Shown piece after piece: positions 6,843 to 13,678 of a stretch of 13,929 nucleotides of DNA (the stretch's first letter is position 1; each line of letters starts with the position of its first letter). The stretch comes from Bacteriovoracaceae bacterium UBA7317. Its GTDB lineage: Bacteria; Bdellovibrionota; Bacteriovoracia; Bacteriovoracales; Bacteriovoracaceae. Location: assembly GCA_002474345.1 (NCBI GenBank), contig DKQD01000121.1, forward strand, positions 27,936 to 41,864, written 5' to 3'. The position numbers and the translations under genes are program-made. Below the pieces are notes generated by a model. The model was not told the origin of the DNA. It was given only the letters and a program-made list of their open reading frames with translations, and did no database searches.

Positions 6843-7226
6843 ATGGCAAAAATACTCATCATTGATGACTCGGAAACGGTTAGAGATTCCTTAAAAGTTC
6901 AATTTGAAAGTAGTAATTATATTTTAAGTTTTGCAAATAATGGTCTTGAGGCCATAAAGATTCTAAAAACTGACAAGAACTTCGACCTTATTATTTGTGA
7001 TTTATTTATGGATCATATGAATGGTATTGAATTTGTAAAGGCACAAAACTCTGACGATACTCTTAACCATATTCCTACAGTCATAATGACCAGCCGATTT
7101 AATCCTCAATTTCTTAAGGATATAAAGGAAGTTCAAGTTGTAAAAAGCTGGCTCGTAAAACCTTTTAAACCCGAGCAGCTTTCTTTGTTAATTCAAAATA
7201 TTCTTGAAAATAAAGAAGCTTCCTAA
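6843..7226 (+). CDS. Stand-alone CheY-like receiver domain protein
   Basis: A second 127-residue single receiver domain. Key residues: D8-D9 in LIIDDSETVR, phospho-acceptor D53 in CDLFMDHMNG, switch Thr T83 in VIMTSRF, and K106 in LVKPF. The usual Met-Pro after the phospho-acceptor is Met-Asp here (M56-D57), and the loop after the switch Thr is divergent, so it may recognise other partners than the receiver at 1374-1757. The two share the nine-residue stretch ILIIDDSET and length but differ widely elsewhere. ATG at 6843 is preceded by AAGG ten bases upstream. It is the last gene of the plus-strand pair with the 123-aa orphan and ends one base before the end of the convergent PilZ gene. No kinase or output domain is present. 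Confidence 0.94.
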   Translation: MAKILIIDDSETVRDSLKVQFESSNYILSFANNGLEAIKILKTDKNFDLIICDLFMDHMNGIEFVKAQNSDDTLNHIPTVIMTSRFNPQFLKDIKEVQVVKSWLVKPFKPEQLSLLIQNILENKEAS

Positions 7227-7241
7227 ATCAGGAATCTTTTT
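7220..7241 (+). terminator. Small terminator overlapping two convergent stop codons
   Basis: TTCCT (7220-7224), loop AAATC, AGGAA (7230-7234), then TCTTTTT and further T-rich sequence. The stem contains or abuts the stop codons of both the receiver gene and the PilZ gene. The five-pair stem has only two G:C pairs, so efficiency is doubtful, but the T run is good on the plus strand. Confidence 0.45.
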
Positions 7242-7935
7242 CATCTTTTTTGAGGGCCTTATAAAGGCAGTTTTGAACTTCTCTTGCAAGGGCCCTCTTT
7301 TCTCTTTGATCTATTTCTTTAAACCTCATTCCAACTTTTATAAGCTCGGGTGAATCTTCTAAAATCGTCGCATGTTGGATAACAGCATTGGCAACCTTGT
7401 ATATTTGCTCATTAAGTTCAAGAACGAGGCTTTTAATTTTAGTCTGAGGTTTGAAATACCTCCCTTTTTCGCTGGATAAGATCATAGCGGCTCCATCAGG
7501 TGAAACATTATCCAGTTTAAAGTAATTAACGGACTCCCCTTCAGAAATTTTAATGGACATTCTACGAGCAAAGTCGTTAGGTATTCTCATATACTTTCTT
7601 TTCTCAAACCTAAAAATTTTAGGAACAAGAGCAAGTTGGTATAGACTTTCCTTAGGTGCTTTTAAATTCCCCACTGAAAAAAACTCGTGACCTTCTACTT
7701 CGAAGTTAATCAAAACTTGCTTCCCAGGCAGATTAGTTTCCTTCCCTTTTAACTTTAAAATAAGTGTATCAGAGTCTTGTTTGAAATCTTGAACCTCAAA
7801 AAACTCTCGTTTAGAGTTTTCTACATTTTCCCAAATTTGAAGCTCTCTTTTGTATTCTGCTAACGAAGTTAGCCTTTCAAGCTTCTCCTCGGCATCAAGA
7901 GATTTAAAAATTTTCTTCTTTTTTGCCTTTTGCAT
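7228..7935 (-). CDS. PilZ-domain protein (c-di-GMP receptor), YcgR-like layout
   Basis: A 235-residue cytoplasmic protein. PilZ domains bind c-di-GMP through RxxxR and (D/N)xSxxG; both are here: R113-K-Y-M-R117 just before the domain, and N143-V-S145-P-D-G148. The region before it (residues 50-108, with KQVLINFEVEGHEFFSVGNL) looks like the beta-rich N-terminal domain of YcgR-type proteins, and the C-terminal part (VGMRFKEID, then a helix) completes the PilZ barrel. The very basic N-terminus (MQKAKKKKIFK) may bind nucleic acid or membrane. An open frame extends to TTG 7995 and ATG 7965, but only ATG 7935 has a well-spaced ribosome site (AAAAGGGG, five bases away), so I start there. It lies 86 bases downstream of rapA and converges with the receiver operon. 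Effect on motility or surface behaviour is inferred from the family. Confidence 0.85.
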   Translation of the reverse strand: MQKAKKKKIFKSLDAEEKLERLTSLAEYKRELQIWENVENSKREFFEVQDFKQDSDTLILKLKGKETNLPGKQVLINFEVEGHEFFSVGNLKAPKESLYQLALVPKIFRFEKRKYMRIPNDFARRMSIKISEGESVNYFKLDNVSPDGAAMILSSEKGRYFKPQTKIKSLVLELNEQIYKVANAVIQHATILEDSPELIKVGMRFKEIDQREKRALAREVQNCLYKALKKDEKDS

Positions 7936-7990
7936 GAAAGCCCCTTTTTTATAAAAGACTTTCATTATATTAATCCATTTCTCCTTCTCT

Positions 7991-8004
7991 CTCAAATATT
8001 TGAG
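7991..8004. promoter_or_regulatory. Perfect 14-base palindrome between rapA and the PilZ gene
   Basis: CTCAAATATTTGAG reads the same on both strands. It lies 17 bases past the rapA stop and 56 bases ahead of the PilZ start at 7935. It is not followed by a T run on the minus strand, so it does not look like a terminator; a dimeric repressor or activator site for the PilZ gene is possible. Nothing else is visible in this 86-base gap. Confidence 0.4.
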
Positions 8005-8021
8005 CTAAAAAGAAGAAATCC

Positions 8022-10754
8022 TTAAAAAATAACTCTGACTGAGTCTAGTCTCATTTTAGATTCATTGAAAGACTTCTCTAGAGTATTTTTTAATTGCTTA
8101 TGGGCCAAAATTTCTTCATCTCGAACCGATAAATTCCTCGCTTTCATATGCTCAAGCCGTGATATCTCACTATCACAAAATACATTCATCTCTTTTGTTT
8201 TTTCGGAGATATAATTCTTGACCATAGGCTTTGCTTTTTCTTCGGAAAGTGAAATTAAAGAAGGAATGTTTTTTCTTAAAATAGGGATGGCTTTTTGAAT
8301 TATATCCCCTCTAAGTTCATCAGTGTTTTCCTCTATAAAGCTGGAGGACCACTTTTCTGCCAAGTCCTGTCCTTTTAAATCAACAAGAGTTCTAAAAGAG
8401 GTTGGTGGAAAAAACCTCTCAGCATCTAATTTTTTTGGTGCCATACACTCCAGCCAAAAATGGCACTCTAAATAAATTGCCTCTTTTTTTCTCTTTTTCC
8501 TTATCCTCATTGAGACATTGCCAATTTCTCCTCCTAGAATGAGTTCTAGAATGCCAACAACCATGGCATGGTCCCAAGTTAAAAATGTTATCTCTTCACG
8601 CTCTAAGGCCCTTTCTCTTGAAAAAGTGACTCTCAATCCATCATTAGGTAACTCTGGAAAGTGAGGAACAAACATATTTGAACCAGGTTTTATGAAATAA
8701 TCATCTCCCCTATCATCAAGGTCTTCGAAATCAACGCCAAAGTTATGAAAGACTTCTTCCATAAAAGATTTCAGATCGTTATTCCGTTGAAATTTAAGAA
8801 TATCTAAAACAATATCCTTACCTTTTTTTTCATTAAATGAGTTTAGCTCTATCAGTTTATCTCTTCCCTCATCTATTTCCTTTTCCATTACTTCTTTTTT
8901 CTTTTTCACTCCTTCCAAAAATACCCCAAAGTCACCCTTTCCATTGGGATACTTATCAAGAAAAGAAAAAAGTTTCTCTTTAACTGAGTTAAAAAATGAA
9001 TAAGTTAATTTAAGTGGTTTCTCAAAAGCACCAAGCCCTTGATGAAGCCAATTAAAAACACCTTCCTCATAAGTATTTTTTAGGTAAGGAACATGGATAA
9101 AAATATCTCCTTTTTGTCCAATCCGATCAAGACGGCCAATTCTCTGCTCCAGTAAGTCTGGAGATACAGGTAAATCATATAAAACCAAGTCTTGAGCAAA
9201 TTGAAAATTTCTTCCTTCGCTGCCAATCTCAGTGCATAAAAGGATTTGGGCCCCTTCAGGGTCTGCAAAATAAGCTGCTTGTCTATCCCTAGATAAGAGT
9301 GTCAAATCACTATGAAAAACTGCCACCTTAATATTAAAAATTTCCGTTTTTAAAAACTCTTCTAAAAACAAAATTTTCTTTTTACTTTGGCAAATTAGAA
9401 GGACCTTTTCACCTTTCTTTTCATTTAAAAAATTAACAAGCCACTGATCTTTTTTGTCACTTAAGTCTCCCTCATTTCCACTTTCCAGAGGAAAAACACA
9501 AAGGTTTCTTTTAGGAAACAGCTTTTTATCCCGGTCTATTCTAGAGCGCATATTCCTAATAAAAACTCTTCCTGTTCCATGTGAATCAATTAGTGTCCCT
9601 AGGCAGTCTTCTGATAAGGGCTTTGTAGGGTCAACGAGACTGGACTCGTCTTTAAAAAGCTCGTTCCACAACTCCAAATCATTTTTACTGAAAGGCTCAC
9701 TTCCTTCGTTTTTATCTATCAAAAGGGCGATATCTCTATACTTTTTTTCATCCATACAATAAGAGTCATAGTCGCAAAACCTTTGTGGGTCGAGGAGCTT
9801 AAGTCTTGAAAAATGAGAGTATTTACCCAATTGTTCGGGAGTTGCTGTCAAAAGAACAAGCGCTGGTATTTGGCCAGAAAGCTTCTCAATCATCTCATAG
9901 TCATGACTTTTTTCTTCTCTGGTTGTTTTTATCTGGTGAGCTTCATCAACAACCAAAAGGTCCCATTGAGTTGACTCAATCATTTCAAAAGCTTTTTTCG
10001 AACCCTTTAAAAGTCCCATTGAAGTAATAACCAAATCTTGATTTTCAAATGGGTTCTCACCTCTTTCCAAAGGAGTTTCTTGGTTAACAATAGAAAAACT
10101 TAAATTAAACCGCCTAAGCAGCTCTACAAACCATTGATAAGTTAAAGAGTTTGGAACAATAATGAGGACTCTTTTTGCTCTTTCCCTTAAGAGAAGGTAT
10201 TGAATAATTAAACAAGCTTCAATCGTTTTCCCGAGGCCAACTTCGTCCGATAGCAAAACCCTAGGGCACTCTCTCGCAGCAATTTCATGGGCGACATAGA
10301 TTTGATGCTCAATCAGAGACAACCTTGCACCCATAAGACCGCGGGCATGAAAAGAAAAAAGCTTACTTCTATAATCGAGGGCCATTTGCCTTAATTGATG
10401 AGACCTTGAAGAGTCCACAAGACCACTTATCAACCGTTCCCTCGGTCTATTTAAGCTTTTTTCAAAGCTTAGCTCTGTTTCCTTAATAACCTTATTTTGA
10501 CCATGATAACTCGCAAGACCCTCTTCCCAACTAATATTTTCAACCGTTAAAGTCGTTCCTTCCTCCGATGAAATTTCTTCTCCTTCATGAAACAGAACCC
10601 TCTTTAAGGGAGCCGACTTCATACCATAAACCCTAAACTCTTGCTTTGCTGGAAAGCTTACTTTGAGGCTCTTATGCCCTAACTCGAAAATTATACCTAA
10701 ACCCAGCTCTGGCTCAGCTTCACTTAACCATCTCTGACCAACCTCAAAGTTCAT
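8022..10754 (-). CDS. rapA: RNA polymerase-associated SNF2-type ATPase RapA
   Basis: A 910-residue protein, close to E. coli RapA (968). RapA (HepA) binds core RNA polymerase and uses ATP to free stalled post-termination complexes, recycling the enzyme. The N-terminus MNFEVGQRWLSEAEPELGLG matches RapA directly. Helicase motifs in order: I, DEVGLGKTIEA (170-180, Lys176); II, DEAH (270-273); III, LTATPEQLG (302-310); then FHSD, GSEGRNFQ and VI, QRIGRLDRIGQ (537-547). The family's own C-terminal domain is also clear: FPELPNDGLRVTF (699-711), TWDH (726-729), MAPKKLDAERFFPPTSFR (771-788). That argues for true RapA rather than a general SNF2 protein. The frame is open to 10829, but ATG 10754 aligns with the known N-terminus and has AAGGA five to six bases upstream. 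It is single-copy here and 138 bases downstream of the cytochrome gene. Confidence 0.95.
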   Translation of the reverse strand: MNFEVGQRWLSEAEPELGLGIIFELGHKSLKVSFPAKQEFRVYGMKSAPLKRVLFHEGEEISSEEGTTLTVENISWEEGLASYHGQNKVIKETELSFEKSLNRPRERLISGLVDSSRSHQLRQMALDYRSKLFSFHARGLMGARLSLIEHQIYVAHEIAARECPRVLLSDEVGLGKTIEACLIIQYLLLRERAKRVLIIVPNSLTYQWFVELLRRFNLSFSIVNQETPLERGENPFENQDLVITSMGLLKGSKKAFEMIESTQWDLLVVDEAHQIKTTREEKSHDYEMIEKLSGQIPALVLLTATPEQLGKYSHFSRLKLLDPQRFCDYDSYCMDEKKYRDIALLIDKNEGSEPFSKNDLELWNELFKDESSLVDPTKPLSEDCLGTLIDSHGTGRVFIRNMRSRIDRDKKLFPKRNLCVFPLESGNEGDLSDKKDQWLVNFLNEKKGEKVLLICQSKKKILFLEEFLKTEIFNIKVAVFHSDLTLLSRDRQAAYFADPEGAQILLCTEIGSEGRNFQFAQDLVLYDLPVSPDLLEQRIGRLDRIGQKGDIFIHVPYLKNTYEEGVFNWLHQGLGAFEKPLKLTYSFFNSVKEKLFSFLDKYPNGKGDFGVFLEGVKKKKEVMEKEIDEGRDKLIELNSFNEKKGKDIVLDILKFQRNNDLKSFMEEVFHNFGVDFEDLDDRGDDYFIKPGSNMFVPHFPELPNDGLRVTFSRERALEREEITFLTWDHAMVVGILELILGGEIGNVSMRIRKKRKKEAIYLECHFWLECMAPKKLDAERFFPPTSFRTLVDLKGQDLAEKWSSSFIEENTDELRGDIIQKAIPILRKNIPSLISLSEEKAKPMVKNYISEKTKEMNVFCDSEISRLEHMKARNLSVRDEEILAHKQLKNTLEKSFNESKMRLDSVRVIF

Positions 10755-10862
10755 AATCGTCCTTCTTTTATACCGCTGAAACTTGAAAAGACTGTTTTGC
10801 CACAAAGAAAATAGAACAATAAGACTCAACGAGTCATCATCCCTAGAAAAAGCTATTTTTGG

Positions 10863-10891
10863 GAAATAATTTTATGACCTTTCATTGTCAA
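10863..10891 (-). promoter_or_regulatory. Candidate promoter for rapA
   Basis: In the 138-base gap between the cytochrome gene and rapA, the minus strand has TTGACA (10886-10891), 17 bases, then TATTTC (10863-10868). The -35 is perfect, the -10 is poor. It would give a leader of roughly 100 bases. A short hairpin GACTC-AAC-GAGTC (10823-10835) follows within that leader and might instead act as a weak terminator or attenuator; the T run after it is poor. TGAC/GTCA (10875-10890) is a further short inverted repeat over the spacer. Confidence 0.4.
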
Positions 10892-10892
10892 A

Positions 10893-12623
10893 TTAAAGAG
10901 TTTTAAGGAATTCCCTCAAGTCACTCCTTTCCTCACTAGAAAACCTTGGGTCCCCTTCCCTAGTATAAAAAACCTTCGAGTGCCCTTTTGAACTAAGCCC
11001 AGGCCTTTTCGTAGAATAAAAAGCTTCTTTATCTTGATACCAAGAAGCTGGTATCTTATTGCCTACAGGGTACCCGACACAGTCTTTGTCATAATCAGTT
11101 TCTTCGTTCAAAGAAGGTCCCTGAATAAAAAACGTAGGCCGCCTATCCTCCCTTTCCATAAGAGCACAAAGGTTTGGAATAGAATTATTGTGGAAATAAG
11201 GGTATCTCAAAAAAAGGCCTTCAAGTGGAGGCGGTACATAACCCTTTTGAGGCTTTAAGAGAGAACCTGTCCTTTTTGAAAAGCCTAAACGCATAATGTC
11301 TGGCGCTAAAAACTTCATCGCCTGCCACCTTTTTTCATCCGTTCCCACATCGATGACCTTTGTTTTTTTAGGATAAAAAACGGCTTTTGTTTTAAAAAGA
11401 TCTTTTAAATTTCCGGTACCAAAAGTTGGATCAGACCAATTTTTTTCGTAACGACCATGACAACCTTGGCAAGATTTTCTAAAAATTTTTTCTCCCCTTT
11501 TCGCCCTAGAAAGATCCAAGCTTTCAGCAGGAAAAAAGTCAGTCCAATGAGGCGCTTTTAAGGAAAAAATAAAAGCTGTTAAGTTTTGAACAATGCCTTT
11601 ATTAGCTTTAGTCCAGTCTTCAAGATCTTTTAAATCAGTCCCCCTTCCAATTTCGTTCCATAAAAAATTTGTTAGAATAGGGTTTCCAGAAACAAGACTT
11701 CCATCAGATAACCACCTGGTCTTATACTTTAAATTCCACCAAGGCATGGGTCTTGAACTCGAAGGAAATGATTCAAGAGGATGTTTGCGAGGTTTTTTTT
11801 CAAAATAACTGCTTTTTGTGGCCAAAGAGTCCGGGTTCCTCCTGGCCAAGCTTAAGGCAACATGGGCCAAAGAAGTATCCAGTCCCAAAACCTCAGGACT
11901 TACCCCACCTACTGCCCTAAGGTTTTCCCTTGCAAGAAAATACATTCTTCTTTCTTCCTCATCTGCTTTAGTGGTCATTTTGAAAAAGGAAGAATTAACC
12001 AGTGGGACGACTTTTTTTGCCATAATAAAAAATTGATTTGCCCTAGACCGCTTATTATTTAAACCAACGACAGTTTTTCCTAAAAATTGGCCAGAATGAC
12101 AGCTCACGCACCCAAAAGTAAGGCCCAAAGCACCTTTCCTTTGAATAAAAGAAACCCCACTTGGTTTTTTTTCATAATGCTTAACCAATGGCCCCCTTAA
12201 AAAGAGTAGTTTTTCATTGAGGCCTTTTGAATAAGGTAATAGACCCATCCAGTCAAAAAGCTCATTAGTATTTTTAAAGGGTACGACTGTTTTAGAAAGA
12301 CGAGAAGCCCATCTCCTTAGTGGATTGCCATAGTCTTCGTTTAAAAATTGGGAGAAAGGCCTATAGGGTATGAGTAGGCCTGTTACGTCGACTGGCCAAC
12401 GATAAGCATGCTCTCTCCCATTTTTTATGGCCTCAGAAAAATCATGCTCAGAGAAAGCATAGATATTTTCTCTCGGAGAACCAAATGGAAGCTCAGCGTC
12501 TTCAGACCAGTCCACTTCCTGAAAAGCATAAGTTGAAAATAAAGGACAACACGCTAAAAAACTTAATAAAAATCCAAAAATAATTGACCGGTGAGTTAAT
12601 TTAACATTAATTGAGGCAATCAA
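10893..12623 (-). CDS. Exported di-haem cytochrome c, RoxA-like
   Basis: A 576-residue protein with a signal peptide (K8, H11-R12, then IIFGFLLSFLACCPLFS; cleavage near residue 34), so mature in the periplasm or outside. Two haem c attachment motifs are present: C172-VS-C175-H176 and C385-QG-C388-H389. Spacing of about 210 residues and the flanking motifs fit the RoxA-like di-haem group (related to cytochrome c peroxidases and to rubber oxygenases) rather than classical CcpA: MPWWNLKYKTRWLSDG (293-308), AKRGEKIFRKSC before haem 2, PLEGLFLRYPYFHNN (466-480) with SIPNL (481-485), then FFIQGPS and DCVGY (514-518). The substrate cannot be told from sequence; polyisoprene cleavage is only one option. 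Start is TTG 12623, strongly supported by GAGGAG six bases upstream; the ATG at 12640 is out of frame. No other redox gene adjoins it. Confidence 0.85.
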   Translation of the reverse strand: MIASINVKLTHRSIIFGFLLSFLACCPLFSTYAFQEVDWSEDAELPFGSPRENIYAFSEHDFSEAIKNGREHAYRWPVDVTGLLIPYRPFSQFLNEDYGNPLRRWASRLSKTVVPFKNTNELFDWMGLLPYSKGLNEKLLFLRGPLVKHYEKKPSGVSFIQRKGALGLTFGCVSCHSGQFLGKTVVGLNNKRSRANQFFIMAKKVVPLVNSSFFKMTTKADEEERRMYFLARENLRAVGGVSPEVLGLDTSLAHVALSLARRNPDSLATKSSYFEKKPRKHPLESFPSSSRPMPWWNLKYKTRWLSDGSLVSGNPILTNFLWNEIGRGTDLKDLEDWTKANKGIVQNLTAFIFSLKAPHWTDFFPAESLDLSRAKRGEKIFRKSCQGCHGRYEKNWSDPTFGTGNLKDLFKTKAVFYPKKTKVIDVGTDEKRWQAMKFLAPDIMRLGFSKRTGSLLKPQKGYVPPPLEGLFLRYPYFHNNSIPNLCALMEREDRRPTFFIQGPSLNEETDYDKDCVGYPVGNKIPASWYQDKEAFYSTKRPGLSSKGHSKVFYTREGDPRFSSEERSDLREFLKTL

Positions 12624-12737
12624 GTTTCGCTCCTCTCCATGAACAGAAGAGTAAACGCACCCTCCTGATCTGGGGAAATAGCATCCACTTGGGAAAAAGA
12701 CTAGTTAAAATTTCGGCTTTCTAAAAGGAGGCCATAC

Positions 12738-13049
12738 CTACTCTAAAAATTGAGTCATAATACTAATAGACTTTAAAAAGAACTTTTCTTTTATAATACC
12801 TTTTGCAACTATACCTTTTTCTTCAGCTTTGGAAATGATTTCATTCAAGTCTGGTCTTAAGTTTTCAATTTCTTTCTTGGAGTCTGAAAAGCTCACCTCG
12901 CCACTTTCTTTTTTAGTACAAATGGAAGACACTTTTTCAGCAAAAGGAGAAATCTCTTTTTCAAAATAATCTTTAGAAGCTCCCCAGTGAGTCCCAAGAT
13001 CTACTTCCAACTCATGAAGGATAACATCTAAAATTTCTTCCATTTCCAT
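12738..13049 (-). CDS. Small helical protein of unknown function, 103 aa
   Basis: Not recognised. The 103-residue, acidic, apparently all-helical protein (for example EMEEILDVILHELEVDLG, FAEKVSSICTK, SKKEIENLRPDLNEIISKAEE) has no signal peptide. One Cys (TKK-proximal) and no obvious motif. The frame is open to GTG 13061, but ATG 13049 has AAAGGTG eight to nine bases upstream, whereas the GTG lacks a spaced site, so I start at 13049; ATG 13043 is also possible. It is divergent from the cyclic-nucleotide-binding genes, and 114 bases separate it from the cytochrome gene. That gap shows no clear terminator beyond a weak GGC/GCC pairing near 12718-12735. Confidence 0.65.
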   Translation of the reverse strand: MEMEEILDVILHELEVDLGTHWGASKDYFEKEISPFAEKVSSICTKKESGEVSFSDSKKEIENLRPDLNEIISKAEEKGIVAKGIIKEKFFLKSISIMTQFLE

Positions 13050-13103
13050 TTTCAACTTCACCTTTTGATTAATGTTTACTCAATGAAATCTTTTAACTAT
13101 GTC

Positions 13104-13132
13104 ATTAAAGCATATATCACTAAAACAAACAA
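13104..13132 (-). promoter_or_regulatory. Candidate promoter for the 103-aa gene
   Basis: On the minus strand TTGTTT (13127-13132), a 17-base spacer, then TTTAAT (13104-13109), five of six to the -10 consensus. Transcription would start about 50 bases before the ATG at 13049. The rest of the divergent gap (13133-13286) is A/T-rich and must also hold the plus-strand promoter; I could not place that one. Confidence 0.4.
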
Positions 13133-13286
13133 TATCTGCCTCACAGGTGACAAAACTACAAATTATTGGACCTTAACTAAAAAATGATCCTAAAATTATT
13201 TAAAAAAATTAAGGTAATTGCCTTTTTCCTAATTATTAAAAAAAGAATATCATTTAATCAAAGCTTTTTTTAAAAGGTAAGAAATC

Positions 13287-13637
13287 GTGGCAAAAAAAAC
13301 CATTCTACTTGAAGCAGGGACATTTTTAATGAGGGAAGGAGAAGAGAGTTCTACCATGTACCTCTTAATTAAAGGGCAATTGGAAGTTTTAAAAAGAAAA
13401 GGGGATACAGAAAAGCCTATTGGCAAAATTAACGAAGGCGACTTAGTAGGTGAAATGTCTTTTCTAGATAATTCTCCTAGAAGCGCCTCCGTGAGAGCTT
13501 CGGAAAACTCAGAAATATTTCCCATTCCAAGAGAAAGCTTTGATGAAACTTTTCTAGAGCTACCAGACTGGTACAAAACACTTCACCGGACAATTGTGGA
13601 CCGGCTTCGAAAAACAACCTCAAGAATAAAACAATAA
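13287..13637 (+). CDS. Single-domain cyclic-nucleotide-binding protein
   Basis: A 116-residue protein made of one cNMP-binding (CRP/PKA-type) domain with no DNA-binding or enzymatic partner domain. The beta-roll start LLEAGTFLMREGEESSTMYLLIKGQLEVL fits the family, and the phosphate-binding cassette is intact: G55-E56-M-S-F-L60, then P64-R65-S66-A67, the Glu and Arg being the residues that hold the ribose and phosphate. The C-terminal helix (residues 90-110) is where effector domains normally attach; here the chain just ends. Start is GTG 13287 with AAGG nine bases upstream. A paralogue begins 41 bases after its stop. Ligand (cAMP, cGMP or none) cannot be settled by eye, but the cassette looks competent. 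Confidence 0.9.
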   Translation: MAKKTILLEAGTFLMREGEESSTMYLLIKGQLEVLKRKGDTEKPIGKINEGDLVGEMSFLDNSPRSASVRASENSEIFPIPRESFDETFLELPDWYKTLHRTIVDRLRKTTSRIKQ

Positions 13638-13678
13638 CAAAATCAGGATTTTTAAAACTCAGCCAAGGAAGCAATGCA

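Noticed and set aside
9454..10027. Two plus-strand frames of 102 and 73 codons inside rapA
   Set aside because: They lie within the helicase motifs of RapA on the other strand and have no ribosome sites or family signals.
10755..10829. Upstream extension of RapA by 25 residues
   Set aside because: The added residues have no counterpart in RapA, and the ATG at 10754 has a good ribosome site and aligns with the known N-terminus.
12172..12640. Possible lipoprotein signal in the cytochrome N-terminus (FLAC)
   Set aside because: The residues before Cys do not fit the lipobox well, and a standard signal peptidase I site further on is at least as likely.
13250..13576. Minus-strand frame of 108 codons opposite the first cyclic-nucleotide-binding gene
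   Set aside because: The plus-strand frame encodes an unmistakable cNMP-binding domain with an intact cassette; the opposite frame has no recognisable features.
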